A stretch of DNA of 64,000 nt from Burkholderiaceae bacterium (GCA_021166725.1 JAJPES010000057.1:87325-151324); one strand, 5' to 3'. Counted from the first letter of the stretch, positions 9,088-18,171 are shown. The notes: generated by a model from the letters alone, not told the origin. Numbers and translations: made by a program.

Positions 9088-9145
9088 CTCGAACTCCCCA
9101 ATGGGTGATTGAATCGGCCGAGGTCGTCGGCACATACTTGAAGAC

Positions 9146-9160
9146 GCAGGCAACGTGCCA
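9146..9160 (-). promoter_or_regulatory. Sigma-54 (RpoN) promoter of pilA
   Basis: On the minus strand TGGCACG-TTGC-CTGC matches the -24/-12 consensus TGGCACG-N4-TTGC with one mismatch, keeping the invariant GG and GC at the right distance. It lies about 60 bases upstream of the pilA ATG. RpoN control of pilA through PilS/PilR is established in other type IV pilus bacteria; the PilSR genes are not in this window. Confidence 0.85.
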
Positions 9161-9485
9161 TCGGGGATCGTCGGTTTGGACGGGCCGACGAACGGCGCGG
9201 GTGATCAAGCGAGCGTGAGATCCATCACGCGCGTCGTGCCGTCGAGGTCGCAACGGCCAGTTCGTTACTTCCAAGACGCGGTTTTGCTAGTGAGGGGCTG
9301 ACGTACAGCGTCACCAGAGAGTGACGCTTCAAGTCACTCGGTCGGTTCGCTCACGAAACGCAGAACGGGAATTCCCGTAAGCGCACGCTCATTTTGACTA
9401 CTACAGTTGACCGTCCGCCTGGGTGGACTCGTCATCGTCGCGCTCGGCGCCTTCTGTCGAGGCGATCGCCTGAGCCCACCCCAAC
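9161..9485. other. pilA upstream region
   Basis: No gene seen. A perfect 7-bp inverted repeat GCGTCAC-N6-GTGACGC lies at 9308-9327, about 160 bases upstream of the sigma-54 promoter, with a further GTCAC about 10 bases on. It could be an enhancer-type activator site (PilR) or a weak terminator for the metallo-hydrolase gene; it lacks a T-run. Confidence 0.5.
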
Positions 9486-10250
9486 CTACAACTCCAGCAC
9501 GTCCCCCCGCTCGAGCATCCTCGGCGAAAACCGCCCCGCCCACGCCCCCACCTCCCGCGCGATCGTCTCCCGATCCGACGGTTTCAGGTGCGTAATGAGG
9601 ATCTCCGGATCGCGCTGCAGCTTCGCCAGTTCCTGCCCCAACTGGATCGGGAACAGGTGCTTCGCCGTCACCGCCAGGTCCTGGTCGCGATTGGCGAACG
9701 CCGTCTCGATGATCAGGTACTTCAGGTTCGGCACGCCGTTCACCTGCCGCCAGAACTCGTCGTTCGGCCCGGTGTCGCCCGAGAAAACGAGCCCCGCCCG
9801 CTCTGTGTACGCGTGGAACGCCAGCGCCGGCACCGTGTGGCTGGCGGCAAGGCTGCGAACCCAGCGCCCGCCCACTTCGACGATCGAGCCGATCGACAGC
9901 GGTTCGAACACCATCCATGGCCGTTCGTAATGCGGGATCTCGGTGAAGTCCGGCCAGATCACCCAGTTGAAGATGTGCTCCTTCAACGCGGAAATGGTCT
10001 CGGGCAGTGCGTGCACGACGATCGGTCGCGCCCGCAGTCCACCCACCGAGTCGACGAGCAGCGGCAAGGCCGCGATGTGATCGAGGTGCGAGTGCGTGAG
10101 GAACACGTGGTCGATCGCCGCGAGCTCCTCCACCGAGAGGTCTTCGACGCCGGTGCCCGCGTCGAGGAGGATGTCGTGATCGACCAGGAAGGACGTCGTC
10201 CGGGCGCGCGCTCCGATGCCCCCGCTACACCCCAGGACTCGAACCTTCAT
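9486..10250 (-). CDS. Metallo-beta-lactamase-fold hydrolase, candidate class II cyclic-nucleotide phosphodiesterase
   Basis: A 254-residue MBL-fold enzyme. It begins MKVRVLGCSGGIG, then TTSFLVD, ILLDAGTGVEDLS, the metal motif VFLTHSHLDHIA, AASHTVPALAF, LVFSGDTGPNDEFW and LITHLKPSDRE, a layout close to class II cAMP phosphodiesterases (PDE1/CpdP type). The ATG at 10250 overlaps the end of the adenylate cyclase gene by 26 bases, so the two are co-translated. That pairing supports cAMP hydrolysis as the role: the cyclase makes cAMP, this enzyme may remove it. RNase Z-like or other MBL activities remain possible. An upstream extension in the frame is Arg-rich and unlikely. Confidence 0.75.
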   Translation of the reverse strand: MKVRVLGCSGGIGARARTTSFLVDHDILLDAGTGVEDLSVEELAAIDHVFLTHSHLDHIAALPLLVDSVGGLRARPIVVHALPETISALKEHIFNWVIWPDFTEIPHYERPWMVFEPLSIGSIVEVGGRWVRSLAASHTVPALAFHAYTERAGLVFSGDTGPNDEFWRQVNGVPNLKYLIIETAFANRDQDLAVTAKHLFPIQLGQELAKLQRDPEILITHLKPSDRETIAREVGAWAGRFSPRMLERGDVLEL

Positions 10251-12249
10251 GGAGGCTTTCCGTGGCTCTCTGGTTCGTCGGCGTGGACGTGGGCATCGGA
10301 ATCGTCGGGTGGCCGCCGCGCTCGTCACCGCCGTCCACGGTACCGGGCACGAAGATGCGCACCGACTCCGTGCGGCCCGCGATGGTCGTGCGGGCCAGTT
10401 CGCGGAAACGCTGGTGGCGACAGCGCTGCGCCGTCGTTTCTCCGACGATGATCGGCACTTCGTAGCGCCGGGTCAAACTTTCCAGACGAGAGGCGAGATT
10501 CACGGCATCGCCGATCACCGTATAGGCGCGACGCAGCTTCGAGCCCATGTCACCGACACGAACGACGCCGGTGTTGATTCCGATGCCAACGGCCAGCGCC
10601 GGCAGTCCGCGCGAGACGAAACCGGCCGACAGGCGTGCGACTTCGCGCTGCATTGCCAGCGCCGCGGCCACCGCGTGGTCGGCATGTTCGTCGTCGTCCA
10701 TCGGCGCGCCCCAGAACGCCATTACCGCGTCGCCGATGTACTTGTCGACGGTGCCGCTGTGCGAATGGATCACCTCGGTCATCGCGGTGAGGAAGGTATT
10801 GATGTATTCGCGCAGCAGCTCGGGCTGCATCGATTCCGCGATCCGCGTGAATCCGCGGATGTCGGCGAACAGCATCGTCAGTTCGCGGTTGCTGCTCTCG
10901 GCGACCTGCCAGTTCACCGGGTCGTGCGCCATCTGCTCGACGAGCGCCGGCGATACGTACTCGCCGAAGCGCGCGAGCACCGCGCGGCGGGCGCGCCCCT
11001 CGGCGAACCAGCCGACCACGAGGTTGAACAGACCCAGACAGACGACCGCGAAGATCGACGCGGCCAGCGGCAGCACGAGCGCGAAGTTCGACCAGGCGAT
11101 CGCGTTCGCACCCAGGAGCACGAGCGCGCCCACCGATGTGGCCGCCACCGCACCGACGACGCCGAGCGCCGGCAGTGCGATCGCCAGCAATCCGCCGACC
11201 AGCGCCGTCGAGATTGCACCCGCCGCCGCGCCGCCATCCGGCCGTTGCTTGAGGACGCCGTCCAGCGCACCGGCGATCAGTGCGGCGTGGATCTCGACGC
11301 CGGGAAACACTTCGCTGACCGACGTGGCGCGCAGATCGGTCTGGCCCGGAGCCGTGGTGCCGATCAGCACGATGCGGTCGTGCATGCGCTTCCAGTCGAC
11401 ACGCCCGGAGAGCACGTCGGCCGCCGACACGTAGCGAAAGTGACCTCCATCGGGGCCGCCTGCGCCGGTAACCGGGGCCATTGCGGTGAAGCCTACCGAA
11501 ACCGGTAGTTCGACTCGCGCGCGCTCGCCGGCGATGATCATCGTGTCCGCGCGCGGATCCACCTGCACGGCGCCGTTGCCCAGGTATTGCCGCAGCACGG
11601 CCACGGCGAGCGACTCGTAGACGCCGTCCGCATAGCTCGCCAGCAGCGGCAACGCCCGAATGACGCCATCCGGGTCGACGTCGGCGCCGAGGAACGGGTT
11701 GAAGAAACCCGAGGCGCGCGCGGCGCGCTGCAGCGGCGCAAGGTTCGAGCCGTAGCCGTCGGCATGGGTGACATGCAATCGAAGCTCTTTCGCGGCGTCG
11801 CCCTCGAACAACGGCATGGGCAGCGCGCCGCTGGCTTGTGCCCCGCGGTTGCTGGTGAAGTAGTAGCCGAGCACCACGGGTCGATCGGCCAGCGCGCGGG
11901 CGAGCCGGGCGTCGTCGTCGCCTTCGGCCTGCTTCTCGGCGAAGACGACGTCGAAGCCGACGACGGCGGGGCGCCCCTGCTCGACGATCGCGTCGAGCAG
12001 TTGCGCGATCTTCGCGCGGTCCCACGGCCAGCGACCGTAGGCGCCCAGGCTGCGTTCGTCGATATCGACGATGACGATGCGCTCGTCGAGCACCGGCGCG
12101 ACGCTTCGCTGTCGGCCATCGTAGAGCTCGCGATCGAGCGCACCCAGGCCGCCCACGCGTACCAGTCCGAGGTCGATCGATACGAAGACCAGCACGATCG
12201 CCATGCCGCCGATCGAGCGCAGGATCCGGGAGCGCTGCAAAGCCGTCAT
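10225..12249 (-). CDS. CHASE2-domain class III adenylate cyclase
   Basis: A 674-residue membrane cyclase. An N-terminal membrane segment (about 10-30) precedes a periplasmic CHASE2 sensor (ERIVIVDIDERSLGAYGRWP, later RIVLIGTTAPGQTD and FPGVEIHAALIAG). Three membrane segments follow (about 345-415), then a class III catalytic domain: LTMLFADIRGFTRIAE with the first metal Asp, DKYIGDAVMAFWGAP with the second metal Asp and the adenine-selecting Lys, and RRAYTVIGDAVNLASRLE. This is the architecture of Pseudomonas aeruginosa CyaB, which links type IV pili to cAMP signalling. It starts 16 bases after the FHA gene and overlaps the phosphodiesterase-like gene. The last 40 residues are low-complexity. 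Confidence 0.93.
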   Translation of the reverse strand: MTALQRSRILRSIGGMAIVLVFVSIDLGLVRVGGLGALDRELYDGRQRSVAPVLDERIVIVDIDERSLGAYGRWPWDRAKIAQLLDAIVEQGRPAVVGFDVVFAEKQAEGDDDARLARALADRPVVLGYYFTSNRGAQASGALPMPLFEGDAAKELRLHVTHADGYGSNLAPLQRAARASGFFNPFLGADVDPDGVIRALPLLASYADGVYESLAVAVLRQYLGNGAVQVDPRADTMIIAGERARVELPVSVGFTAMAPVTGAGGPDGGHFRYVSAADVLSGRVDWKRMHDRIVLIGTTAPGQTDLRATSVSEVFPGVEIHAALIAGALDGVLKQRPDGGAAAGAISTALVGGLLAIALPALGVVGAVAATSVGALVLLGANAIAWSNFALVLPLAASIFAVVCLGLFNLVVGWFAEGRARRAVLARFGEYVSPALVEQMAHDPVNWQVAESSNRELTMLFADIRGFTRIAESMQPELLREYINTFLTAMTEVIHSHSGTVDKYIGDAVMAFWGAPMDDDEHADHAVAAALAMQREVARLSAGFVSRGLPALAVGIGINTGVVRVGDMGSKLRRAYTVIGDAVNLASRLESLTRRYEVPIIVGETTAQRCRHQRFRELARTTIAGRTESVRIFVPGTVDGGDERGGHPTIPMPTSTPTNQRATESLHEGSSPGV

Positions 12250-12265
12250 CGGCGGCCCCGGCGCG

Positions 12266-12892
12266 TCAGCAGTCGACGCGGAAGCGCAGCATCGCGCCGG
12301 CGAGTTCGATCAGGTCGCCGTCGGCGAGCGGACAGGCGACGAGCCCGATGGGCTCGCCGTTCACCTGCGGCAACGCCGGTCCCTCGAGATGCGTGAGGTG
12401 GAAGCGGCCGTTGCGCCGCGACAGCACCGCCACCTGCTCGGCCGAGCCGTCGATGCGCGTGATCGTGCGCTCGATGTGTTGCGAGCTTCCGGCCTTCGGC
12501 CCGGACAGGAAATCGATCCAGCCGGCCAGCGCATCACGCTTCTTCACCAGCTGCGGTCGGTCTACGACGAAGCGCAACCGGTAGATGCCGATGTCGATCA
12601 CGTCGCCATCGCAAAGCACGCGCCGGCTCACCGTCAGGCCGTTGACCAGGGTTCCGTTGCGACTGCCGAGGTCGTGGACGATGCTTTCGGTACCGTGGGT
12701 CTCGATCACTGCGTGCTCGCCGCTTACGGTGAGGTCGTCGAGGGCGACATCGTTCTGCGGGCGCCGCCCGATCGTCAGGCGTTCCTTCGTGACGACGACG
12801 ATGCGCAACACGGAGCGACCGCTGCCGACCAGCAGTCGGATCGCGGCCGTCGCGCGCTCTTCCTGCATTCCCGGATGCTCGGCGTCGTGCAT
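12266..12892 (-). CDS. FHA-domain protein
   Basis: A 208-residue cytoplasmic protein with a clear forkhead-associated phosphothreonine-binding domain: LTIGRRPQNDVALDDLTVSG then EHAVI and DLGSRNGTLVNG. A second, diverged FHA-like half follows (FLSGPKAGSSQHIERTITRI, QVNGEPIG, LADGDLIELAG). No membrane segment or kinase. As first gene of the FHA-cyclase-phosphodiesterase run it may tether or tune the cyclase by binding a phosphorylated partner; this is inference. GTG at 12895 or ATG at 12892 are both possible, without a strong SD. The 170 bases upstream of it hold nothing recognisable. Confidence 0.88.
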   Translation of the reverse strand: MHDAEHPGMQEERATAAIRLLVGSGRSVLRIVVVTKERLTIGRRPQNDVALDDLTVSGEHAVIETHGTESIVHDLGSRNGTLVNGLTVSRRVLCDGDVIDIGIYRLRFVVDRPQLVKKRDALAGWIDFLSGPKAGSSQHIERTITRIDGSAEQVAVLSRRNGRFHLTHLEGPALPQVNGEPIGLVACPLADGDLIELAGAMLRFRVDC

Positions 12893-13064
12893 CACCGGAC
12901 GATATCGGGACGCCCAAATCGGCCCGAGGAACTATTTCATGAACGGTAGTTGGTCCGGGTCGGACGGGTAGCGAACGACGCGTGCGCGCATCGCCGGCGT
13001 CGGGGCACTGCACGCGGTCCGCAGCCGGCAACGACGTTCGGCGCGGAATTTGCCTCGGCGCATT

Positions 13065-13793
13065 TCAACGCTCGTCGGCCTGGGCGCTCGGCCGACGGCG
13101 TGCGCCGATCGTCTTGCCCAGTGCGACGACGAGCAACGCGCCGATGATCTCCGCCGCGTACTTCAAAGGGTCGCTCGGGTCGCCGCCCAGCCAGCGAATG
13201 GTGATCGGATCGGTGATCATCATGCCGCCGGCGATCCAGCCGAGCAGCGCGCCGCCGAGCGTGACGACGACTGGAAAACGCTCGATGAGCTTGAGCACCA
13301 GCGTGCTGCCCCAGACGATCAGCGGAATGCTCACCAGCAACCCGAAGATCACGAGGCCCATCTGGTGATCGGGATCGGCCTGCTGTGCAGCGCCGGCGAT
13401 CGCGATGACATTGTCCAGGCTCATCACGAAGTCGGCGATGACGATCGTCTTCACCGCCGACCACAGCGTGGTGGCGCTGGCGACGTTGCCGTGCTCGTCT
13501 GCGTCCTCGGGCAGCAGCAGCTTCACGCCGATCCACAGCAGCAGCACGCCGCCGACCAGCTTCAGGAACGGCACCTGCAGCAGCGCAACGGCGAAGGCGA
13601 TCAGCACGACGCGCAGCACGATCGCGCCCGCCGTTCCCCAGAGGATCCCCTTCATCCGCTGCTCGCGCGGCAGGTTGCGACAGGCGAGCGCGATCACCAC
13701 CGCGTTGTCGCCGCCCAGCAGGATGTCGATGATGATGATCTGGAGGACCGCCCCCCAGTGCATCGACGTCAGGAAGTCGATCGCGGCCTCCAC
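13065..13793 (-). CDS. TerC/YjbE-family integral membrane protein
   Basis: A 242-residue protein with about seven membrane segments. Conserved TerC family motifs are IDILLGGDNAVVIALA near residue 25 and VIADFVMSLDNVIAIAG near 120, the paired acidic GGDN/SLDN motifs thought to bind metal ions. Family members act in tellurite resistance or in manganese export and metalation of exported proteins; which applies here cannot be read. It begins 10 bases after the sucD stop on the same strand, the position TerC holds downstream of sucCD in other Burkholderiales. Confidence 0.92.
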   Translation of the reverse strand: MEAAIDFLTSMHWGAVLQIIIIDILLGGDNAVVIALACRNLPREQRMKGILWGTAGAIVLRVVLIAFAVALLQVPFLKLVGGVLLLWIGVKLLLPEDADEHGNVASATTLWSAVKTIVIADFVMSLDNVIAIAGAAQQADPDHQMGLVIFGLLVSIPLIVWGSTLVLKLIERFPVVVTLGGALLGWIAGGMMITDPITIRWLGGDPSDPLKYAAEIIGALLVVALGKTIGARRRPSAQADER

Positions 13794-13803
13794 CGGCGGC
13801 GGC

Positions 13804-14685
13804 TCAGAGCACGCTCTTCAGCAGCTTGCCCATCTCGGACGGGTCCTTGGTGACGCGGATGCCGCAGGCCTCCATCACCTCGAGCTTCTCCTGCGCCGTG
13901 CCCTTGCCGCCCGAGATGATCGCGCCGGCGTGGCCCATCCGCTTGCCCGCAGGCGCGGTGACGCCGGCGATGAAGCCGACCACGGGCTTCTTCATGTGCT
14001 CCTTGACCCACTGCGCGGCGGTTTCCTCGTCGGAGCCGCCGATCTCGCCGATCATCACGACGGCGTCGGTATCGGGGTCGTCGTTGAACATCTCCAGCAC
14101 GTCGATGTGCTTCAGCCCGTTCACCGGATCGCCGCCGATGCCCACCGCCGACGACTGCCCCAGGCCGAGCGCCGTGATCTGCGCGACTGCCTCGTAGGTG
14201 AGCGTTCCCGAGCGCGAGACGACGCCGATGCGTCCCTTGCGATGGATGTGGCCGGGCATGATGCCGATCTTCAATTCGTCGGGCGTGATCGTGCCCGGGC
14301 AGTTCGGACCGAGCAGCAGCGTGCGCCGATTCTCGCGGCGCATCTGCTCGCGCACGAGGATCATGTCGCGCACCGGAATGCCCTCGGTGATGCAGATGAC
14401 GAGCTCGAGATCGGCCTCGACCGCCTCGCGGATCGCGTCGGCCGCGCCCGCGGGCGGGACGTAGATGACCGAGACGGTGGCACCGGTTTGCTGTTTCGCG
14501 TCCTTCACCGTCGCGAAGATCGGAATGCCTTCGAAGTCCTCGCCGGCACGCTTCGGATGCACACCCGCGACGTAGGCCGCGCGGCCGTTGGCGTATTCGC
14601 GGCACATCCGCGTGTGGAACTGGCCGGTCTTGCCGGTGATCCCCTGCGTGATGACCTTGGTGTCCTTGTTGATCAGGATCGACAT
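13804..14685 (-). CDS. sucD: Succinyl-CoA synthetase alpha subunit
   Basis: TCA-cycle enzyme subunit (293 residues) that carries the phospho-histidine and binds CoA. It begins [21 protein letters not shown], has the CoA site [20 protein letters not shown], the LLGPNCPG loop and the active-site segment [13 protein letters not shown], whose His is phosphorylated. Length is standard. ATG at 14685 with GGAG nine bases upstream; it follows sucC by 17 bases. The partner gives the reversible conversion of succinyl-CoA to succinate with formation of ATP or GTP. Confidence 0.98.
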   Translation of the reverse strand: MSILINKDTKVITQGITGKTGQFHTRMCREYANGRAAYVAGVHPKRAGEDFEGIPIFATVKDAKQQTGATVSVIYVPPAGAADAIREAVEADLELVICITEGIPVRDMILVREQMRRENRRTLLLGPNCPGTITPDELKIGIMPGHIHRKGRIGVVSRSGTLTYEAVAQITALGLGQSSAVGIGGDPVNGLKHIDVLEMFNDDPDTDAVVMIGEIGGSDEETAAQWVKEHMKKPVVGFIAGVTAPAGKRMGHAGAIISGGKGTAQEKLEVMEACGIRVTKDPSEMGKLLKSVL

Positions 14686-14702
14686 GTCTCGGGTCTCCGG
14701 TT

Positions 14703-15866
14703 TCAGCGCGCGGCGGCGGCGACGACTTTCTCGGCCGCCTCGCCCATCGTGTCGGCCGAGATGATGGGCAGGCCCGAATCGGCGAGCAGCCTCTTGCCCA
14801 GTTCCTCGTTCGTGCCTTTCATGCGCACGACGAGCGGCACCTTCAGGCCGACCGCCTTCGACGCGGCGATCACGCCCTCGGCGATGACGTCGCAGCGCAT
14901 GATCCCGCCGAAGATGTTGACGAGGATCGCCTGCAGGTTCGGATTGCGCAGCATGATCTTGAAGGCCTCGGTGACCTTCTCGGTGGTGGCCCCGCCGCCC
15001 ACGTCGAGGAAGTTCGCCGGCTCGCCGCCGAACAGCTTGATCGTGTCCATCGTCGCCATCGCCAGCCCCGCGCCGTTGACCAGGCAGCCGATGTTGCCGT
15101 CGAGCTGGATGTAGGCGAGGTCGTATTTCGACGCCTCGATCTCGGCCGGATCCTCCTCGTCGAGATCGCGCAACTCGACGATCTCCGGGTGGCGGAACAG
15201 CGCGTTCTCGTCGAAATTCATCTTCGCGTCGAGCGCGATCACCTTGCCGTCGCCGGTGAGGATCAGCGGATTGATCTCGGCGAGCGAGGCGTCGGTGTCC
15301 CAGAACGCCTTGTAGAGACCCTGGAGAATGCAGCGTGCCTGCGGCACGCTGGCATCGGGGATGCCGATCTTGCGCGCGACGTCGTCGGCCTGCGCGTCGG
15401 TAAGCCCGGCCACCGGATCGATCATCACCTTGTGGATTTTCTCGGGCGTCTTCGCGGCGACTTCCTCGATGTCCATTCCGCCCTCGCTCGATGCCATCAG
15501 GCACACGCGCTGCGAGACGCGATCGACCACCATGCCGACATACAGCTCCTTGCGGATGTCGGCGCCCTCCTCGATCAGCAGGCGGCGCACCTTCTGGCCC
15601 TCGGGTCCCGTCTGGTGCGTCTTCAACTGCATGCCGAGGATCTGCGAGGACAGCATGCGCACCTCGTCGAGCGAGCGCGCGAGCTTCACGCCTCCACCCT
15701 TGCCGCGGCCACCCGCGTGGATCTGCGCCTTGACGACCCACACCGGCCCGCCCAGCGCCTGCGCGGCGCTCACCGCCTCGTCTACGGAAAAGCACGGAAT
15801 GCCGCGCGGCACCGCGACGCCGAAGCGCTTCAGGAGTTCCTTGCCTTGGTACTCGTGGATCTTCAC
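14703..15866 (-). CDS. sucC: Succinyl-CoA synthetase beta subunit
   Basis: Nucleotide-binding subunit (387 residues, normal size) with an ATP-grasp fold: [55 protein letters not shown] and [18 protein letters not shown]. The start is a GTG at 15866, because the residues from there match the family exactly, AGAGGA lies upstream, and the GTG overlaps the stop of the DUF2889 gene as GTGA. Longer in-frame ATG starts run into the DUF2889 coding region and are rejected. Confidence 0.98.
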   Translation of the reverse strand: MKIHEYQGKELLKRFGVAVPRGIPCFSVDEAVSAAQALGGPVWVVKAQIHAGGRGKGGGVKLARSLDEVRMLSSQILGMQLKTHQTGPEGQKVRRLLIEEGADIRKELYVGMVVDRVSQRVCLMASSEGGMDIEEVAAKTPEKIHKVMIDPVAGLTDAQADDVARKIGIPDASVPQARCILQGLYKAFWDTDASLAEINPLILTGDGKVIALDAKMNFDENALFRHPEIVELRDLDEEDPAEIEASKYDLAYIQLDGNIGCLVNGAGLAMATMDTIKLFGGEPANFLDVGGGATTEKVTEAFKIMLRNPNLQAILVNIFGGIMRCDVIAEGVIAASKAVGLKVPLVVRMKGTNEELGKRLLADSGLPIISADTMGEAAEKVVAAAAR

Positions 15867-16543
15867 GGTTGTTCCTCTCTGGATGCTGCGGAATCGGCGG
15901 GGGCGGGGGTAGCGGGCGAGCGGAGGTCGGCGGCGCGTGAACCGGCGCTGGCGGGACGGGCGCGGGGCGCACTGGTGCCTTGCGCACTGCGGTACCACGC
16001 CGGGTAGTAGAGCTGCACGGCCGGACCGTCGCTGCGCAGCGCATGACAGCGGTCGATCTGGAACGGGCGCGGGCCATGCCCGTTGGCCTGGCGCTCCATT
16101 TCCTGCTGGCGGCGCTGGTCCCCGGCAAAGGCCTGTACGGCGGCGGTAGGCAGCGACTGCGCGAGCTCGGTGAGATGCGTGCAACCATCACGCTCACCGA
16201 GGCGCTCGCGCAGTCCGGCACGAAAGCCACGAACCAGGTTCAGGCCGACGAGCTTGTCGTAATCGCCGACGATCGCCTCGCAATAGCCGGGGTAGGGAAC
16301 GGAATCGGAAACGGCGATCGCGTCGACGACGTTGAAATCGCCGTCCACGGTGACGCGCAAGCGCATCTCGTGCATCGCGTCGCCGCCCTTGCGCACGCCG
16401 CTTTGCAGCGGCACGTCGTGCGGCTTGACGTCGACCAGCTCGGCTTCCAGATCCCAGTGACCGTCGTCCCGACGGTACGCGTCGACCCGCACCGTCCGGG
16501 TGTGCATCGGCGTACGCGGATACTCGACAGGGGGAAGCGGCAT
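15863..16543 (-). CDS. DUF2889 family protein
   Basis: A 226-residue cytoplasmic protein of unknown function. From [20 protein letters not shown] it continues with [55 protein letters not shown] and GCTHLTEL, the DUF2889 pattern with conserved Cys and the CTHLTE motif. In Burkholderiales it commonly sits between recX and sucC, as here, though a transposon now separates it from recX. Its stop overlaps the sucC start by four bases. ATG at 16543 is taken; no good SD is visible and the residues upstream are Arg-rich. Confidence 0.88.
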   Translation of the reverse strand: MPLPPVEYPRTPMHTRTVRVDAYRRDDGHWDLEAELVDVKPHDVPLQSGVRKGGDAMHEMRLRVTVDGDFNVVDAIAVSDSVPYPGYCEAIVGDYDKLVGLNLVRGFRAGLRERLGERDGCTHLTELAQSLPTAAVQAFAGDQRRQQEMERQANGHGPRPFQIDRCHALRSDGPAVQLYYPAWYRSAQGTSAPRARPASAGSRAADLRSPATPAPADSAASREEQP

Positions 16544-16654
16544 GCTCGAAGAAGCGGCGCGAGCGAAGCGCGCGCGCCGACGGTCGGCGGCCTGGTCGGC
16601 GAGGGTGGGAAAGCCTTGGAGTCTAGCATGGGGTGAGAGTGCTCCCAGGCCCGA

Positions 16655-16752
16655 CCGCGTGCGGCGGCGTCGGCGGCGTCGGCGCGTCGGCGCGTCGGCG
16701 CGTCGGGGCATCGGGGCGTCGGGGCATCGGGGCGTCGGGCGTCGGGGCGCAG
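16655..16752. repeat. Imperfect short tandem repeat (GC-rich)
   Basis: A run of units related to GCGTCGG and GGGGCATC/GGGGCGTC, repeated about a dozen times, lies between the DUF2889 gene and the REP/RAYT element. It has no spacers and is not a CRISPR array; it looks like slippage-prone intergenic sequence. Confidence 0.8.
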
Positions 16753-16779
16753 CGTCGGCTCGGGTCAGTCTTCAAAAAC

Positions 16780-16823
16780 GAGCCTTTTCCGATGTGGAAC
16801 TCATTCCACATCCGAAAAGGCTC
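16780..16823. repeat. REP-like palindrome, left flank of the RAYT gene
   Basis: GAGCCTTTTCCGATGTGGAA at 16780-16799 and its inverted partner TTCCACATCCGAAAAGGCTC at 16804-16823 pair over 20 bases with a single mismatch around a four-base loop. The core (GAGCC..TTTC, TGTGGAA, ATTCCACA) recurs on the other side of the transposase. Confidence 0.9.
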
Positions 16824-16887
16824 CAATTTGGGGCCCGAGCCGCGGACGAGGTATTGGAGAAGCAGGACACCCCGGGACAACGTGCTC

Positions 16888-17880
16888 TTACGGACGCCCG
16901 ATGACGTCCTGGCGCGCGGGAACAATCGACAACGACATGGCGGACAAGCGCGAGTCCGCGAGAATCAAGGCCATTGCCTGCAGCTCCTCGCGTGTCAGGG
17001 GCAATCGTCGAACGCGTGCTTCGACGCCCTGATCGTTGACGTCGCAATTCTCGACGCCATGTCGGTCGGCCGCCGCGCCGGCTGCTTCCGCGCATCGAAT
17101 CATCTTGCGCGCAGCAGTAGGGTGGCAACCGACGTACCGCGCCAACTCCGCGGCGCAGTAGCGGGTCCAGCGAGATGCCGACAACGGGAAAAGCCGTCGC
17201 TCGGCAGCGCCGAATTCGTGCGTCCCGCCGCAAGGGCTCCGGAGCGCTCGCAAAACCGCAGACGCAATGGCGCCGAGCGACGCGTCCTTTTCGCCCGCTC
17301 GGAGCCATGCGGCGGAATCCGCCACGCGTCCCGCATGGGAGACCGAGGGATCGGAGGACACGTACTCGTGTAGCCATTCGGCACAGGACGGCATTCGTCT
17401 TCCCATCGCTCTCGCCCATCGGGTCCGGTCGACGTTCGGCCGGGCAACCGCGCCGATCCAGTCGCGATGCGTGCTCCACTCCCACTCGAGCGGATCGCTA
17501 CAAAGCGAGTCGCGCGTCGGGTTCAAATGGATGTAGCGAACGGTGCGCGCGATGTGTCTCTTGTCACGCTGCACCTTCTCCGGTGGCGGCAGAGGCTCCC
17601 AGTCGAACGCGAGCGCGCCATGCGTCCGCGCCTGCATCCGATGCCGGAAGGCCGACAGCACGCGGGCGAAGGTGCGTAACGCGACCTCGTGCTCGATCGG
17701 CGCCAGAACATGCACGTGGTCGGGCATCAGCACGCAGGCGACGAGATCGAAACTTCGCGTGATACCGGCCCAGAGATCCGCACAAGCGAATCGTCGGTCG
17801 AAGGGCCGAGCGTGCGACGCCGTGCGCGCGACGAGATGCAGCAGCGGAAGATCGGGCATGCACACATGGTGCCCTGCCAT
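16888..17880 (-). CDS. REP-associated tyrosine transposase (RAYT, Y1_Tnp/TnpA_REP family)
   Basis: A single-strand DNA transposase of the HUH class, 330 residues from ATG 17880 (323 from ATG 17859). The metal-binding HUH motif is CVLMPDHVHVLAPI (His55-Val-His57); the catalytic Tyr is in HIARTVRYIHLNPTRDS (Tyr116); KVQRDKRHIA precedes it. The C-terminal half includes a helix-turn-helix-like segment with YVGCHPTAARKMIRCAEAAG, a bacterial chromosomal-replication-initiator-like DNA-binding region seen in longer RAYTs. RAYTs act on the REP hairpins that flank them and are usually domesticated. The frame is intact and both catalytic motifs are present, so the enzyme may be active. Confidence 0.9.
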   Translation of the reverse strand: MAGHHVCMPDLPLLHLVARTASHARPFDRRFACADLWAGITRSFDLVACVLMPDHVHVLAPIEHEVALRTFARVLSAFRHRMQARTHGALAFDWEPLPPPEKVQRDKRHIARTVRYIHLNPTRDSLCSDPLEWEWSTHRDWIGAVARPNVDRTRWARAMGRRMPSCAEWLHEYVSSDPSVSHAGRVADSAAWLRAGEKDASLGAIASAVLRALRSPCGGTHEFGAAERRLFPLSASRWTRYCAAELARYVGCHPTAARKMIRCAEAAGAAADRHGVENCDVNDQGVEARVRRLPLTREELQAMALILADSRLSAMSLSIVPARQDVIGRP

Positions 17881-18010
17881 CCTCGTACCGGCAGTTGAAC
17901 GAAGGGGCTAGGCCACGGCCAGGCCGAGAAGGCCACGCACACGAGCAAACGCTGCAAGAGCCGCAGCGAGCCCCGCGCCTGAAAACGACGCGCGAATCAA
18001 GAACGGCTCC

Positions 18011-18066
18011 AAAAGCGAGCCATTTCGGCTGTGGAATACATTCCACAACCAAACGCGCTCGCTTTT
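18011..18066. repeat. REP-like palindrome, right flank of the RAYT gene
   Basis: AAAAGCGAGC at 18011-18020 and GCTCGCTTTT at 18057-18066 form the outer stem, TGTGGAA and TTCCACA the inner stem, with mismatches between them. Aligned to the left palindrome the two share GAGCC-TTTC, TGTGGAA and ATTCCACA. The rest of 17881-18171 is non-coding. Confidence 0.85.
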
Positions 18067-18171
18067 CGAGCCCGAATCTGCGTCGCGATCGACGCTCTGC
18101 CATATGCGGGGCAGCGCGCTTCGGCTCCGCGCTTCGGCTCCGCGCTGCTCGCAAGCCTTTGACGCAACCGC

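Larger units (their letters stand above)
16780..18066 (-). mobile_element. REP/RAYT element (transposase gene bounded by two related palindromes)
   Basis: A Y1 HUH transposase gene lies between two related 44-56 base palindromes, 16780-16823 and 18011-18066, the arrangement of REPtrons. It interrupts the otherwise conserved order recX-DUF2889-sucC. The two palindromes share the stem ends GAGCC and TGTGGAA and the central ATTCCACA. Confidence 0.82.

Noticed and set aside
9308..9327. Rho-independent terminator of the metallo-hydrolase gene
   Set aside because: The 7-bp stem GCGTCAC/GTGACGC has no T-run on either side and is 160 bases past the stop; kept only as an inverted repeat.
16655..16752. 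Possible CRISPR array
   Set aside because: Short GC-rich tandem units without unique spacers.
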